Of a DNA stretch of 64,000 nt, positions 16,571-28,093 are shown one piece after another (within the stretch, counting starts at the first letter, position 1; every line of letters begins with the position of its first letter). The notes under the pieces are model-generated. The model did no database searches. It worked only from the letters and a program-made list of their open reading frames with translations, and had not been told where the DNA came from. Source of the stretch: Arthrobacter russicus (lineage in GTDB: Bacteria > Actinomycetota > Actinomycetes > Actinomycetales > Micrococcaceae); contig NZ_JAVDQF010000001.1 in NCBI RefSeq assembly GCF_031454135.1, forward strand, positions 3,410,001-3,474,000, in the 5' to 3' direction. The translations under genes and the position numbers were made by a program.

Positions 16571-18217
16571 TCATCGTCGGCGTCGCATGGTCCAGAGGAG
16601 GTAGCCGCCGAGTGCGCTGGCCACGCCGGCACCAGCGCCGATCATGACGCCTTCGCGGGAGCGCCACTTGGTGTTGTTGCTGACGAGTTCGCCGATGCCG
16701 TTGACCAGCGCGGCCGCGATCAGGCCGGCGATGAGGCGATTGCCGATCCGCTCGGCCCGGCCCACCAGGGGTTCCAGCTCGGCCGCGCGCAGGTGCACTT
16801 CGAAGCCGTTGGTGTCTAGGATTTGCCGCATCCGGCGGAGGGTGGCAGGCAGCTCGAGGAGGAGGGCCCCGGCATCCGCTGACGCCTTTGCCCACCGTTT
16901 CGCCAGGGCGGGAAGGGAGAGCTGGTGTTGCGCCAGTCGTTCCGAGAACGGGGTGAGGGCCTGCAGCATGTCGAACTGCGGGTCGAGTTCCGCGGCTAGT
17001 CCCTCGGTCATCATCAGCACCTTGAACAGCAGTGCCGTCTGCTGCGGCAGCTGAAGATGCTGGTGCCGCAGCAGGGCGAGCAGTTGCCCGAGGAGGTGGG
17101 AGAGGTTGATCTCCGACAGGGGACGGCCCCGGTACAGCCCGATGAAGGCGGCCAGGGAGCGGTGGAGGTCGTCGCGGTCGGGGGCGTCTTTCGTGACCGA
17201 GAGGGCGAGCACCGCGGTGGTGAGCGCATCGAGGTCGCCCTGGGTGAAGGTGAGGAGGACCTCGGAGAGCTGGTCGGTGACGTCTTCGTCCAGGTGCCCG
17301 ACCATGCCGAAGTCGATCAGGGCGATGGATCCGTCCGGCTGGATGAACATGTTGCCCGGGTGCGGGTCGGCGTGGAAGAAACGGTTCTCGAACACCATGG
17401 TCAGGATCAGGTTGGCGCCCCGCTCGGCGAGTTGGTGCCGGTCGATGCCGGCCGTGTTGAGGGCGGTCAGGTCGTCGACCCGGAGCCCGCGCATCCGTTC
17501 CAGGGTCAGCACCCGTGACGTGCTCGTCTCCCAGAAAACCTGGGGAATGGCCACATCGGTGGAGCCGGTGAAGTCGGCGGCGAACCGCTCCGCGTTCCGG
17601 CCCTCCTGGAGGTAGTCGAGTTCGGCGAGCAGTGAGCGGGAGAACTCCTCGACGATGCCTGGCAGGTTGTACTGGCGGGCGGACTCCCACCGTTTGTCGG
17701 CACGGTCGGCGAGGTTCTGCAGGATCTCCAGGTCTTCGTGGATCTGGGCGACCGCGCCGGGTCGGCGGACCTTCACCACGGCCTCGGTCCCGTCGTGGAG
17801 GGTCGCGGCATACGCCTGCCCGATCGACGCCGCGGCGAGCGGTTGCGGGTCGAATTGCGCGAAGAGCTGCTCCGGGTCGGCGCCGAGCTCCTCACGGATC
17901 ACCGCTTTCATCGGCTCCCAGTCCTCCGACGGTGCGCCGTCCTGCAGCTTGGCCAGCTCGGCGAGGTAGGCGGCGGGAAGCAGGTCGCTGCGGGTGGACA
18001 GCAGCTGGCCGAGCTTGATGAACGTCGGGCCGAGCTCCTCCAATGCCAGTCGGACGTGTTCCGGGTTCGTATAGGGCTCGGCCCGGCGCGCATGCCCGAG
18101 AACACCCTTATTGAAGGGAATCCATTTCTCCAGGCCGAGCAGCCCGAGGCCCAGGCCGAGGCCGTGCCGCTCGAGGATGGTGGCGATTCGCCGATACCGG
18201 TTCCGGTGTGTGCTCAT
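16571..18217 (-). CDS. AarF/UbiB (ABC1) family kinase-like protein
   Basis: A 548-residue ABC1 atypical kinase. Family marks are the KxGQ motif FIKLGQLLSTR near residue 70, the Ala-rich loop AAASIGQAYAA that replaces a P-loop, VVKVRRPG with the ATP-binding Lys, ERMRGLRVDD, HADPHPGNM and IDFGMVGHL (catalytic and metal residues). The last 60 residues hold two membrane helices. UbiB-type proteins act as ATPases supporting quinone or lipid homeostasis. The ATG overlaps the stop of the upstream GH65 gene (ATGA), showing coupling. Its relation to copper or carbon stress in this operon is inferred. Confidence 0.9.
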   Translation of the reverse strand: MSTHRNRYRRIATILERHGLGLGLGLLGLEKWIPFNKGVLGHARRAEPYTNPEHVRLALEELGPTFIKLGQLLSTRSDLLPAAYLAELAKLQDGAPSEDWEPMKAVIREELGADPEQLFAQFDPQPLAAASIGQAYAATLHDGTEAVVKVRRPGAVAQIHEDLEILQNLADRADKRWESARQYNLPGIVEEFSRSLLAELDYLQEGRNAERFAADFTGSTDVAIPQVFWETSTSRVLTLERMRGLRVDDLTALNTAGIDRHQLAERGANLILTMVFENRFFHADPHPGNMFIQPDGSIALIDFGMVGHLDEDVTDQLSEVLLTFTQGDLDALTTAVLALSVTKDAPDRDDLHRSLAAFIGLYRGRPLSEINLSHLLGQLLALLRHQHLQLPQQTALLFKVLMMTEGLAAELDPQFDMLQALTPFSERLAQHQLSLPALAKRWAKASADAGALLLELPATLRRMRQILDTNGFEVHLRAAELEPLVGRAERIGNRLIAGLIAAALVNGIGELVSNNTKWRSREGVMIGAGAGVASALGGYLLWTMRRRR

Positions 18218-21200
18218 TGGTCGAGGGCTCCTTCTTTGCTCGTGCTCGCGGGCCGGGGCGGTGCGGCTGGTCGGGTGGCGAACTGTCTGGTCTGGCCGCC
18301 GGTCAGCGTCGCGGCGTTCGCGTTGACGCGCACCCGGATCGGAGCAGCCGACCCGGGGTGCGTGTGCAGCCCCAGGCTGCGGCGGCTGAGGGTTACGTCG
18401 ATGAGGTGGCTGCGGTATCGGATCTGGAACCGGGCCCGGGTGAGGTTCGGAGGCAGCTGCGGGGTGAAGACGAGCTCGTCGTCACCGAGAGCCATGCCGG
18501 CGAAGGAGCGGACGGGCAGATCGACCGTGCCGGCCATCGCGCCGAGATGGATTCCCTCGCGGGTCGTCCCGCCTTGCGAGTCGTCGAGGTCGGCGATCAG
18601 CGCCTCGCGGAACTCGGTCCACGATCGTGACGGATCCACACCGGCCAGGACGGAGGCCTGGACGACCCGGCTGAGTGTGGACCCGTTGCTGGTGCGGGCG
18701 AGGTAGTAGTCGATCGTGCGCATCAGGTCCGCCTCGGGGAACGGGTAGCCGAGCGCCGCGAGCTGCTTGCGGAGCCCGTCGCGGCCGAGAAGGTAGACCA
18801 GCATGATGACGTCGGGTTGTTTGGCGAGCTTGTAGCGGTTGGTGCTGTCGTCCTCGGACTCGAGGATGAGGTCGAGACGGCCGATGTCGCCGTACCGCTG
18901 CCGATACCGGTCCCAGTCCAGTTCCTGAAGGCCCTCGTAGCCGTCGAACTGGGTCAGGATGCCGTCGCGGTGGAACCCCACGGCGAGCCGGCTGCCGAAG
19001 TGGGCCCAGTGGGCGATCTCCTCGACGGTGACGCGCAGCCGGTCTCGGAGGGACTCGCCCCGGTGGCCGGCGAGAAGGATCAGGACTTCTCCGGCACGTG
19101 CCGCGACCCAGGCGGCGAGCACGTTGGTGTAGCTGTTGTCGCGCAGGCCGCTGCCTGGAGCGTCCGGAGGGCCGTCGTGGAACTCATCCGGTCCCATCAC
19201 GCCGGTGATGTGGAAGCGGTCGGCGGAGGAGTCGTACTCGGCCAGGGAGGCGAACAGGCGGGTGACCTCGATGATGAGCTCGCCGCCGCGTTCGGCGAGC
19301 CACTCGAGGTCGCCGGTGGCCTGGTAGTGCTGCCAGGCGTTGTAGGCGATGGCCACAGTCCGACGTGGCGTTGACGATGCGAGTTGTCGGGCATCCACCG
19401 GCCGGAACGCGGGTTGTAGAGAACGTTCGGGGTCTCCTCCCGACCGTCGCTGCCGCTCTGCCACGGGAACAGCGCCCCAGCCAGGCCGGCGGCGCTCGCC
19501 GCGACGCGGGCGGCGTTTAGACGCCGCCACCGGTAGTCGATCAGCGCGCGGCTGACCTCGGGGAGGCGGACGGCGAGGACGGGGAGGACGAACACCTCGT
19601 CCCAGAAGACGTGCCCCCGGTATCCCTCGCCGTGCCAGCCGCGGGCGGGAACCCCGGTGTCGAGCTCGACGGTGTGCGGGGACAGCGTCTGCAGCAGGTG
19701 GAAGATGTGAAGGTTCAGAACCAGCTGGCTGTGCCGGTCACCGTCGAGGGCCACCGCGAACAGGTCCCAGAGCCGCCGCCATGCGGCCTCATGCTGCTCG
19801 AGCAGAACCGGGATGTCCTCATTGCGGTGCGCGAGCCGGTCCAGGGCGGCGCCGCCGGGCTCGGAGATGGCGCGGTCGTGGGAGGTGAAGATCGCTGCCG
19901 TCTTGGTCAGGATGACCGGGGCGCCGTCTTCCAACTGGACGCGGAACGCCCGGCTGCGCTGCGATCCTCGTCCCGTGGTCCGCACGGTCGCCGCGTCCGC
20001 GCCGGTGAGGCGCGTGCGAACGGCGGTCGCGATGCGCACCGCGCTCTGCCGGGTCTCGACCTCGCACAGGATGACCTCCCCCGTCCGCCGGAACACCGCC
20101 GGGGTGAGGTGGGTGGAATCCGACCCGATGTACGCGGCCACATTGGTATTGCGGACGCTCGCGTCGATCCCCGCCCGGACCGTGACAGGTCCGCTCCAGC
20201 CCTGCGCGGTAATGGTGGTCTCCAGGACGGCCAGATGCGGGTCGTGCAGAGAGGTGAAGGACCGTTGCGCGACATCCAGGCGACTCCCGCCCGGATCGGT
20301 GAGGGTGACCCGTCGAACGACCAGTCCGCGCCGCAGATCCAGTTCGCGATGTTCGCCGTGACCGACAAGCCCACCCGCGGACCACCAGGGCCCGTCGCCG
20401 ATGCGGAGATCCACCGGGAGCCAGTTGGGGGTGTTGACCAGGTGCTCTTCTTCGATGGCCCGGCCGTGGAGGGTGCTGCGCAGCCGGTTGTAGACGCCGG
20501 CGAGGTATGTACCGGGGTAGTGGATCCCGTCGTCATGGCGCTCCGGCCGGGCGCCGCGGGTGACGAGATACCCGTTGCCCAGCGCGGTCAGCGCTTCCCG
20601 GTGGCCTTCGTGCGCGGGGTCGAAGCCCTCGTAGGCCAGCACCCACGGGTCCGTGGCCGACAAGCCCAGATCCAGCTCGCCCACATCGTCGAGAACGATG
20701 TCCGCTCCGGCCGCCTCGAGCTGTTCGCGCTGCCCGGCCCGGTCGATTCCGACGACGAGACCGAAGCCGCCCCGCCGGCCGGCCTCGACCCCAGCCAGCG
20801 AATCCTCGACGACCACGGCACGGGCCGCCGGCACGCCCAGCCGGCGGCTCGCCTCCAGGAACACCGCAGGATCAGGCTTGCCCGGCAGGCGCTGTGTGAG
20901 CGCGGTCTCGCCGTCCACGATCGTGTCGAAGGCGCCGGCGAGGCCGGCTGCGGCCAGTAGCTGCCGGGCGTTGCGGCTGGCCGTGACCAGGCCGACCGGG
21001 ATGGCGGCGTTCCTCAGGCGCTGCAGCAACGCGGCGGTGCCCGGGTAGACCCGCAGGCCCCGGTTGTGCAGCTGGGTCAGGAAGAGCTCGTTCTTCCGGG
21101 CGGCGAGCCCGGCGATCGTCCACGCGTCCGGCGGATCGTTCGGCTCCCCGGGCGGCAGCGTGATCCCTCGGGCGCTCAAGTACTCGGATACCCCGTCCTC

Positions 21201-21428
21201 ACGGCTGCGCCCGTCAACGTATTCGCGGTAGTCCGTCACCGGGTCGAAAGCGCGCGCAGGGTCGGTGACGTGGACGCGCGGGTCGTTCAGCACCTGGTCG
21301 AACAGCTGCTTCCACGCGGCGGCGTGGATCGCGGCCGTGTCGGTGACGACCCCGTCCATGTCGAACAGGACCGCGGCGTAGCCGGCCTCGAGCTGGTGAG
21401 TGCCATGGGCTGCCGACAGGGTGCTCAT
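18214..21428 (-). pseudogene. Beta-phosphoglucomutase / GH65 phosphorylase fusion, frameshifted
   Basis: Reading leftward from 21428, residues 1-245 are a HAD phosphatase of the beta-phosphoglucomutase type (FDMDGVVTD, VVVEDSLAGVEAGR). A GH65 (maltose/trehalose phosphorylase-like) enzyme follows up to RWMPDNSHRQRHV. There the frame breaks near 19352-19362; the other frame resumes with IAYNAWQHYQATGDLEWLAE and carries the general acid in GVMGPDEFHDG and the phosphate-binding TTREGIHLGAMAGT. A two-base TG duplication would explain the shift. The intact protein would phosphorolyse a disaccharide and isomerise beta-glucose-1-phosphate. Four-base overlaps at both ends suggest recent function or a sequence error. 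Confidence 0.85.
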
Positions 21429-23845
21429 CTGGACCCAGGGGTGGTCGGTTCGGCGGGATCCGTCGGCGTGCTGTCCCAGATCCAGTCGCGGATCTCAGGG
21501 TGGTCTTCGCCGTGCTCGCGAATGTATGCGCGGTGCTCGATCAGGGCGGTGCGCAGTTCATCCCGCACGTGGGCGGAGACGTCGCGCAGCCGGGGCACCC
21601 GGTCGATGACGTCGATGGCCAAGTGGTAGCGGTCGAGTTCGTTTAGCACGCACATGTCGAACGGGGTAGTGGTCGTGCCTTCCTCCTGGTAGCCATGGAC
21701 GTGCATGTTGGCGTGGTTCGCCCTGCGGTAGGTGAGCCGGTGGATCAGGGTCGGGTAGCCGTGGTAGGCGAACACGACGGGCGCGTGCGTGGTAAACAGG
21801 GCGTCGAAGTCCGCATCGGACAGGCCGTGCGGGTGCGCCTTCTGGTCTTTGAGCCGCATCAGGTCGACGACGTTGACGACCCGGATGCGCAGGTCCGGGA
21901 AGTGGGATTTCAGGATCATCACGGCGGCGAGGGTCTCCATCGTCGGCACATCGCCGGCGCAAGCCATCACGACGTCGGGTTCCAGACCGTCGTCGCTGCT
22001 GGCCCAGTCCCAGATCCCGATGCCCTTGGTGCAGTGCTCGATCGCCTGCTCCATGGTCAGGAACTGCAGCTGGGGTTGCTTGCCGGCGACGATGACGTTC
22101 ACGTACTGGCGGCTGCGCAGGCAATGATCGGCGACCGACAGGAGTGTGTTCGCATCCGGCGGCAGGTACACCCGGATCACGTCGGGTTTCTTGTTCACGA
22201 CGTGGTCGATGAAGCCGGGGTCCTGGTGGGAGAAGCCGTTGTTGTCCTGGCGCCACACGTGGGAAGTGAGCAGGTAGTTCAGGGACGCGACCGGGCGCCG
22301 CCACGGGATGCTGTTGGTGGTGGTCAACCATTTGGCGTGCTGGTTGAACATCGAGTCGACGATGTGGATGAAGCCCTCGTAGCAGGAGAAGAACCCGTGC
22401 CGGCCGGTGAGCAGGTACCCCTCGAGCCAGCCCTGCAGGGTGTGTTCGGAGAGGATCTCCATCACCCGCCCGTCGACGGCGAGGTGATCGTCGTCGGCGA
22501 CGGTGGCGGCGTTCCACGCCCGGTTCGTGGCGTCGAGGACGGCGTCGAGCCGGTTGGAGTTGTTCTCGTCCGGGGCGAAGACCCGGAAGTTGTCCATGTT
22601 GGCGCTCATCACGTCGCGCAGCAGCCCGCCGAGCACCCGGGTGGACTCACCGGTGACCGTCCCCGGGGTGGGCACCGCCACCGCATGGTCGCGGAAGTCG
22701 GGCATCCGCAGATCGCGCAGCAGAGCGCCGCCGTTGGCGTGCGGGTTGGCGCTCATCCGGCGGTCGCCGGCCGGGTGCAGGGTCGCGATCGCCTCGATCG
22801 GTGCCCCGGTTTCGTCGAAGAGTTCTTCGGGACGGTAGCTGCGCATCCAGGCTTCGAGGATCGCCCGATGTTCGGGGTTCTCCCGCGCCTGGGTGAACGG
22901 CACCTGGTGGGACCGCCAGCTGCCCTCGACCTTCTTCCCGTCGACCTCCTTCGGCCCCGTCCACCCTTTCGGGGAGCGCAGCACGATCATCGGCCACATC
23001 GGACGACGGGTGTCCCCGTCCTGTGACCGGTTCTTGATGTTATGGATCTCGTCCAGGCAGGCGTCCAGGGTGCGGGCGAAGTCCTGGTGCATTTGTGTCG
23101 GGTCGTCGCCTTCGACGTAGTGCGGGGTGTGCCCGTAGCCGCGCAGCAGGTGATCGAGCTCTTCGGGGCTGATCCGCGCCAGCACGGTGGGGTTGGCGAT
23201 CTTGTAGCCGTTCAGGTGCAGGATCGGCAGCACCGTGCCGTCCCGGGCGGGGTCGACGAACTTGTTCGACTGCCAACTGGCCGCGAGTGGGCCGGTCTCG
23301 GCCTCCCCGTCGCCGACCACTGCGGCGACGATGAGGTCGGGGTTGTCGAACGCTGCCCCGTAGGCGTGCGAGAGGGCATACCCCAACTCGCCGCCCTCGT
23401 GAATGGAGCCGGGGGTCTCCGGTGCGACATGGCTGGGGATACCGCCGGGGAAGGAGAACTGCCGGAACAGCCGCCGCATGCCGGCGGCGTCCTGGGTGAT
23501 GTCCGGGTAGGTTTCGGTGTAGCTGCCCTCCAACCAGGACGCGGCGACCGGGCCGGGGCCGCCGTGGCCGGGCCCCATGACGTAGATGGTGTCCAGGTCG
23601 CGTTGCATGATGGCCCGGTTCAGGTGGGCGTAGATGAAGTTCAGCCCAGGGGTGGTGCCCCAGTGTCCGAGCAGCCGCGGTTTGATGTGCTCAGGCAGCA
23701 GCGGCTCCCGCAGCAGCGGATTATCCAGCAGGTAGATCTGCCCCACCGAGAGGTAATTCGCCGCCCGCCACCAGGTATTGATGCGATCCAGTTGCCCGGC
23801 ATCGAGCACCGGATCGGTGCTCATCGGAGTAGACGGTGTAGTCAT
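21425..23845 (-). CDS. xfp: Xylulose-5-phosphate/fructose-6-phosphate phosphoketolase
   Basis: An 806-residue, full-length thiamine-diphosphate enzyme. Family blocks include [21 protein letters not shown], the ThDP/metal motif [42 protein letters not shown] and VNVVDLMRL. It splits xylulose-5-phosphate or fructose-6-phosphate with phosphate into acetyl phosphate plus glyceraldehyde-3-phosphate or erythrose-4-phosphate, bypassing upper glycolysis and saving carbon. The neighbouring GAPDH can use its triose product and the GH65/phosphoglucomutase can feed hexose phosphate. It overlaps the GH65 gene by four bases and lies 39 bases after the copper ATPase stop, so it is probably co-transcribed. 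Confidence 0.95.
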   Translation of the reverse strand: MTTPSTPMSTDPVLDAGQLDRINTWWRAANYLSVGQIYLLDNPLLREPLLPEHIKPRLLGHWGTTPGLNFIYAHLNRAIMQRDLDTIYVMGPGHGGPGPVAASWLEGSYTETYPDITQDAAGMRRLFRQFSFPGGIPSHVAPETPGSIHEGGELGYALSHAYGAAFDNPDLIVAAVVGDGEAETGPLAASWQSNKFVDPARDGTVLPILHLNGYKIANPTVLARISPEELDHLLRGYGHTPHYVEGDDPTQMHQDFARTLDACLDEIHNIKNRSQDGDTRRPMWPMIVLRSPKGWTGPKEVDGKKVEGSWRSHQVPFTQARENPEHRAILEAWMRSYRPEELFDETGAPIEAIATLHPAGDRRMSANPHANGGALLRDLRMPDFRDHAVAVPTPGTVTGESTRVLGGLLRDVMSANMDNFRVFAPDENNSNRLDAVLDATNRAWNAATVADDDHLAVDGRVMEILSEHTLQGWLEGYLLTGRHGFFSCYEGFIHIVDSMFNQHAKWLTTTNSIPWRRPVASLNYLLTSHVWRQDNNGFSHQDPGFIDHVVNKKPDVIRVYLPPDANTLLSVADHCLRSRQYVNVIVAGKQPQLQFLTMEQAIEHCTKGIGIWDWASSDDGLEPDVVMACAGDVPTMETLAAVMILKSHFPDLRIRVVNVVDLMRLKDQKAHPHGLSDADFDALFTTHAPVVFAYHGYPTLIHRLTYRRANHANMHVHGYQEEGTTTTPFDMCVLNELDRYHLAIDVIDRVPRLRDVSAHVRDELRTALIEHRAYIREHGEDHPEIRDWIWDSTPTDPAEPTTPGSR

Positions 23846-23884
23846 CGGTTCATCACTTTCTGTCGGCAGGGACGTGCGGGACGG

Positions 23885-26458
23885 TTACGGTGCGACGCTT
23901 GGTGCGGGTGCGGGTGCGGGTGCGGGTGCGGGTGCGGGTGCGGGTGCCGCCGGGACGGGCAGGCGAAGCCGCTTGAGCAGGAGCGCGTTGACGGCGACGA
24001 TCACGGAGGAGCCGGACATGCTGATCGCGGCGATCTCCGGGGTGAGCATCAGCCCGAACGCGGGGACGAACACGCCGGCGGCGATCGGGAGGGCGATGGC
24101 GTTGTAGCCGATGGCCCAGCCGAGATTCTGCCGCATTTTCCGCAGCGTGCCCTTCCCGATCTTCAGGGCGATCGCGACGTCCAGCGGGTCGGAGCGCATC
24201 AGCACGACATCGGCGGTCTCGATGGCGACGTCGGTGCCGGCGCCGATGGCGATGCCGAGGTCGGCCTGGGCGAGCGCGGGGGCGTCGTTGACGCCGTCGC
24301 CGACCATCGCGACCTTCTTCCCGGCCTTCTGCAGCTCGGCGATCTTCGCCGACTTGTCCTCGGGCAGCACCTCGGCGATGACCGTGTCGATGCCCAGCAG
24401 CGACGCGATCCGGTTGGCGGTGGGCTGGTTGTCGCCGGTGAGCATGACCACCTCGATGCCGGCCTCGTGCAGGGCGTCGATGGCGGCTTTCGCGGTGTCG
24501 CGGGGGGCGTCGGCCAGTCCGATGACGCCGGCGGCTTTTCCGTCGACGGCGAACATGATCGCCGTGCGGCCGCTTTCGGCGAGGGACTTCTGTGTCGCTT
24601 CCACCGACGCGGTGTCGATGCCCTGTTCGCCCATCAGCCGGGTGTTGCCGAGGACGACCTGCCGTCCGTCGACGGTGGCGATGGCACCCCGCCCGGCGAT
24701 GTTGCGGAACGCGGACGCGGTCCGGCGCGGAATGTTCCGCCCGTCGGCGTAGGCGACGATCGCCTTCGCCAGCGGGTGCTCCGATTCCCGTTCGAGCGCA
24801 GCGGCCAGCGACAGTAGTCCGAGGTCCTCCATGCCGACCGGGAGGTAGTCGGTGACCTCGGGTTCGCCTTTGGTGAGGGTGCCGGTCTTGTCCAGCACGA
24901 CGGTGTTGATGCGGGCGGCGGTCTCGATCCCGGCGGCGTTCTTGAACAGCACACCGCGTTTCGCGCCGAGGCCGGTGCCGACCATGATCGCGGTCGGGGT
25001 GGCAAGCCCCAATGCGTCGGGGCAGGTGATGACCACGACGGTGATCGCGAACAGGATCGCGGTCGGCACGGACGCGCCGGTCAGCCACCAGACCAGGAAG
25101 GTCACGCTGCCGCCGATCAGGGCAACCAGCACGAGCCAGAACGCGGCCCGGTCGGCGAGGCGCTGCCCGGGCGCTTTGGAGTTCTGCGCCTCCTGCACCA
25201 GTTTCACGATCTGAGCCAGCGCGGTGTCGGCGCCGACCTTGGTGGCGCGGACCCGCAACGTGCCGCTGGTGTTGACGGTCGCGCCGATCACCGCGGATCC
25301 GGGGGTCTTCTCCACCGGCATGGACTCGCCGGTGACCATCGATTCGTCGATCTCGGATTCGCCGTCCTCCACCTGCCCGTCGGTGGGGACCTTCGCGCCG
25401 GGCCGCACCAGCATCAGATCGCCGGGGACCACCTCGGAGGTCGCGACCTCGACTTCTTGCCCGTCGCGGATGACCACGGCGCGGGCGGGGGCGAGCTCGA
25501 GCAGGCGGCGGATGGCGTCGTTCGCTCCTCCGCGGGCGCGCATCTCCACCCAGTGGCCGAGCAGCACGAAGGTGGTGAGGACGGTGGCGGCTTCGTAGAA
25601 CACGTCTCCGCCGCCGGTGAGGGTGACGATCAGGCTGTAGATCCACCCGGCGCCGACGCCGACTGCGACGAGGACCATCATGTCCAGGGTGCGGGCGCGC
25701 AGCGCGCGGAAGGCGCCGTCGAAGAAGATCCAGGCGGAGTAGAAGATCACCGGCAGTGACAGGATCAGGGTGAATACGTCGTCGCGGAGTCCGAACGGGG
25801 CTGGCACGGTGAACCCGAACACGTTCCGGCCGATTGGGGAGAACAGCAGGATCGCGACTGACAGGATCGCGGCGACCAGGAACCGGTTGCGCATGTCGCG
25901 GATCATCGCCGCCATCGACATGCCCGCATGGCCGCCGCCGTGGCCCATCACCTCTTGGGCCGTGCGGGGCGCGGTGTCGTGGTCGCCGTGACCGGCAGCG
26001 TCCGGTGCGTGGTCGCGCATGGCGTCGGCCATCGCGTCCCCGGTCATCGAGCCGTCGGTCATGGAGCCTGCAGGCATGGAGCCCGCGCTCATGGCGTCCC
26101 CGGTCGTGGAGTCCGCAGGCATGGGGTTCGCGGTCGTAGATTTGTCGGTCATCGGGTGATCGTGCATCGCCGGCAGGGAGTGGCCGGTGTGGGATACGTC
26201 GTCGGGGTCGTCGGCCGGGTTGCAGATGTGGTCGGGGACGGACTGGCCGGCGCAGTGGTACCCGCAGTCGGTGATCCACCGGCTCAGTTGCGCCAGGGAG
26301 GTCAGCTCGGGGTTGTAGGAGATGTTCGCGGTCTGGGCGACCGGGTTGGCCTCCACGGCGGTCACCCCTGGGCGGCGGAGGAGGGTTGCTTCGATGACGG
26401 ATTTCGAGGATGCCCTTTGGAGGCCGGATACTTCCAGGACGATGTGTCGTGTGCTCAT
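23885..26458 (-). CDS. P1B-type heavy-metal (probably copper) ATPase with CPD motif
   Basis: An 857-residue ATPase. Residues 1-70 resemble a heavy-metal-associated domain but lack CxxC. A Met/His-rich region follows (about 80-150, repeats such as [10 protein letters not shown] and [10 protein letters not shown]). The ATPase core has [19 protein letters not shown] and [10 protein letters not shown]. The transmembrane metal motif is [11 protein letters not shown], with Asp where CPC or CPH is usual; later helices have YNAIALP and MSGSS, close to Cu(I) ATPase signatures. A run of Ala-Pro pairs ends the protein. The start has AGGAGAAAG upstream. It probably exports copper; the CPD variant leaves the exact metal open. 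Confidence 0.85.
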   Translation of the reverse strand: MSTRHIVLEVSGLQRASSKSVIEATLLRRPGVTAVEANPVAQTANISYNPELTSLAQLSRWITDCGYHCAGQSVPDHICNPADDPDDVSHTGHSLPAMHDHPMTDKSTTANPMPADSTTGDAMSAGSMPAGSMTDGSMTGDAMADAMRDHAPDAAGHGDHDTAPRTAQEVMGHGGGHAGMSMAAMIRDMRNRFLVAAILSVAILLFSPIGRNVFGFTVPAPFGLRDDVFTLILSLPVIFYSAWIFFDGAFRALRARTLDMMVLVAVGVGAGWIYSLIVTLTGGGDVFYEAATVLTTFVLLGHWVEMRARGGANDAIRRLLELAPARAVVIRDGQEVEVATSEVVPGDLMLVRPGAKVPTDGQVEDGESEIDESMVTGESMPVEKTPGSAVIGATVNTSGTLRVRATKVGADTALAQIVKLVQEAQNSKAPGQRLADRAAFWLVLVALIGGSVTFLVWWLTGASVPTAILFAITVVVITCPDALGLATPTAIMVGTGLGAKRGVLFKNAAGIETAARINTVVLDKTGTLTKGEPEVTDYLPVGMEDLGLLSLAAALERESEHPLAKAIVAYADGRNIPRRTASAFRNIAGRGAIATVDGRQVVLGNTRLMGEQGIDTASVEATQKSLAESGRTAIMFAVDGKAAGVIGLADAPRDTAKAAIDALHEAGIEVVMLTGDNQPTANRIASLLGIDTVIAEVLPEDKSAKIAELQKAGKKVAMVGDGVNDAPALAQADLGIAIGAGTDVAIETADVVLMRSDPLDVAIALKIGKGTLRKMRQNLGWAIGYNAIALPIAAGVFVPAFGLMLTPEIAAISMSGSSVIVAVNALLLKRLRLPVPAAPAPAPAPAPAPAPAPSVAP
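23901..23948 (+). repeat. Hexanucleotide tandem repeat (GGTGCG)n
   Basis: Seven perfect GGTGCG units followed by GGTGCC lie inside the 3' end of the ATPase gene and, on the minus strand, encode its Ala-Pro tail. Unit length is a multiple of three, so copy-number slippage would change tail length without a frameshift. Confidence 0.95.
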
Positions 26459-26484
26459 GGTGTCTGCTTTCTCCTGCTGGTCGG

Positions 26485-28002
26485 TTAGGCGGTCTGGTAG
26501 CCGAGGACGGTCATCATCCCGGCCTCTGCGTGGTAGATGTTGTGGCAGTGCGCCGCCCACCGTCCCGGGTTGTCGGCGTCGAACTCGACGGTCAACGACC
26601 TGCCCGGCAGGACGATCGAGGTGTCCTTCCGTGGACCGGGCCCGGCGTGCTGGTAGGTGTGCCCGTGCAGGTGGAACGGGTGCCACATCTGGGTGGTGTT
26701 GACGATGCGCAACCGCACCCGTTCGCCCTGTTTCACGCCGAGGGCGCCAGCGAGCGGGTTGCTCGGGTCGAAGCGGTGACCGTTGATCGCCCAGTCGTAG
26801 GCCATCATCGAACCGGACAGTGTCGCCGTCAGCTCCCGATCGACCGGGCGCTTGCGGAGGATCACACTCGGATCGGCGGTGAGCTTGTCCGCCGTGAGGA
26901 CCGACCGGGTCAGCTCCGGGATGCTCGCCGTCGTGCGCGGCGCCTGGCCGGATGCGGTGCGGACGAGGGCGAACGCGGCCGCGCCTTTGCCCTCGGCGGC
27001 GGCGACCAGCGGGAACACCCCATCGGCAAGGGTGACGATCGCGTCGTAGCGTTCGCCCATCCCGATCAGGATCGCGTCCGTGTCCACCGGGGTGACCGGG
27101 AACCCGTCGCTGTGGGTGACGGTGAGCCGGTGCCCGCCGAGGCCCACCCGGAACGCGGTGTCGCCGCCCGCGTTGATGAACCTGATCCGCACCCGCTTCC
27201 CCGATGCACTGGAGAAGGTCTCGGGGTCGGCGGCCGGCCGGCCGTTGACTAAGAAGTACGGGTAGGCGACATCTCCGGCGTCGCCGCCGAGCAGCTCGGA
27301 GCGGGCGCCCATCATCATGTGCCCGCCGCCTCCGCTCATCATCCCGCCCATCCCGCCGCTGAGCTCCTTGAGCACCTGATCGGGGGTACCGGTCACCCCG
27401 TCGAGCCAGTCGTCGAGGATGACCACCCACTCGTCGTCGTAGCTCAAGGGTTCGTGCGGGTCGTCGACGATCAGCGCCCCGTACAGGCCGCGGTCCAGTT
27501 GCGGACCGACGTGCGGGTGGAACCAGTACGTTCCCGGGTTCGCGGCCACGAACTCGTAGTCGAAGTCCTCTCCGGAGGCGATCGGCTTCTGGGTGAGTCC
27601 GGGGACTCCGTCCATGTCGTCCCGCAGCGCCACACCGTGCCAGTGCACGGACGTGTCGGTAGGGAGCCGGTTGTGGATCGTGGCGTGCAGGGTGTCGCCG
27701 GCGGACAGGCGGATCGTCGGCGCCGGAACGGCACCGAAACTCCAGGTGCTCGCGGTGGTGCCGGCGAGGTCGAGTTCGGTCGGCGCGGCGGTGAGCTCGA
27801 CCCGGGTGACCCGGCCGGTCCCGCCGCGGGCGGTCTCCGCCTTCCGCACCGGGGAACTGGTGGCGGTGAGGTAGCGCGGTGGGGCGGGCGTGCACGAGGC
27901 GAGGACCGCCGTGGCGAGGACGCCGGTGCCCACGGCGAGGAAACCGCGCCTGGTCACGCTGGCGTTGATGGGGTTGTTCACAAGAAGTCCAATCGGGCCC
28001 AA
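26485..28002 (-). CDS. Multicopper oxidase (Tat-exported lipoprotein type)
   Basis: A 505-residue protein. The N-terminus has a twin-arginine-like RRGFLAVG followed by a hydrophobic stretch and a lipobox LASC, so export to the cell surface with lipid anchoring is likely. All four copper-binding blocks are present: [23 protein letters not shown] and [15 protein letters not shown], including the type 1 Cys and axial Met. A Met/Gly/His-rich insertion ([17 protein letters not shown]) matches copper-tolerance oxidases that oxidise Cu(I). An in-frame GTG at 27981 is a shorter start that keeps the signal. It follows DUF305 in the copper operon. Confidence 0.9.
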   Translation of the reverse strand: MGPIGLLVNNPINASVTRRGFLAVGTGVLATAVLASCTPAPPRYLTATSSPVRKAETARGGTGRVTRVELTAAPTELDLAGTTASTWSFGAVPAPTIRLSAGDTLHATIHNRLPTDTSVHWHGVALRDDMDGVPGLTQKPIASGEDFDYEFVAANPGTYWFHPHVGPQLDRGLYGALIVDDPHEPLSYDDEWVVILDDWLDGVTGTPDQVLKELSGGMGGMMSGGGGHMMMGARSELLGGDAGDVAYPYFLVNGRPAADPETFSSASGKRVRIRFINAGGDTAFRVGLGGHRLTVTHSDGFPVTPVDTDAILIGMGERYDAIVTLADGVFPLVAAAEGKGAAAFALVRTASGQAPRTTASIPELTRSVLTADKLTADPSVILRKRPVDRELTATLSGSMMAYDWAINGHRFDPSNPLAGALGVKQGERVRLRIVNTTQMWHPFHLHGHTYQHAGPGPRKDTSIVLPGRSLTVEFDADNPGRWAAHCHNIYHAEAGMMTVLGYQTA

Positions 28003-28093
28003 AGGCCGATATCACAACGTCGCGGGGAGGGGGCGTGCTGCGGTTGCCCGCGAGTTGGAGCAACCGCAGCACGCGGGGGAGGGGTGCCCGGGG

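Noticed and set aside
16542-17690. 382-residue minus-strand frame inside the AarF gene
   Set aside because: Out-of-frame shadow with Pro/Arg/His-rich sequence; the AarF frame carries all family motifs.
23901-23948. Tandem repeat as a CRISPR array
   Set aside because: Hexamer units without spacers inside a coding region; no other repeat-spacer pattern was seen in the window.
23853-26279. Long 808-residue frame on the same strand as the ATPase
   Set aside because: It is a shifted-frame shadow of the ATPase gene, Arg/Pro-rich and without domains.
26459-28072. Upstream extension of the P1B ATPase frame to 28072, giving a 1395-residue protein
   Set aside because: The extension has Arg-rich random composition and covers the multicopper oxidase gene in another frame. 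The ATG at 26458 has a ribosome binding site and begins the HMA-like domain.
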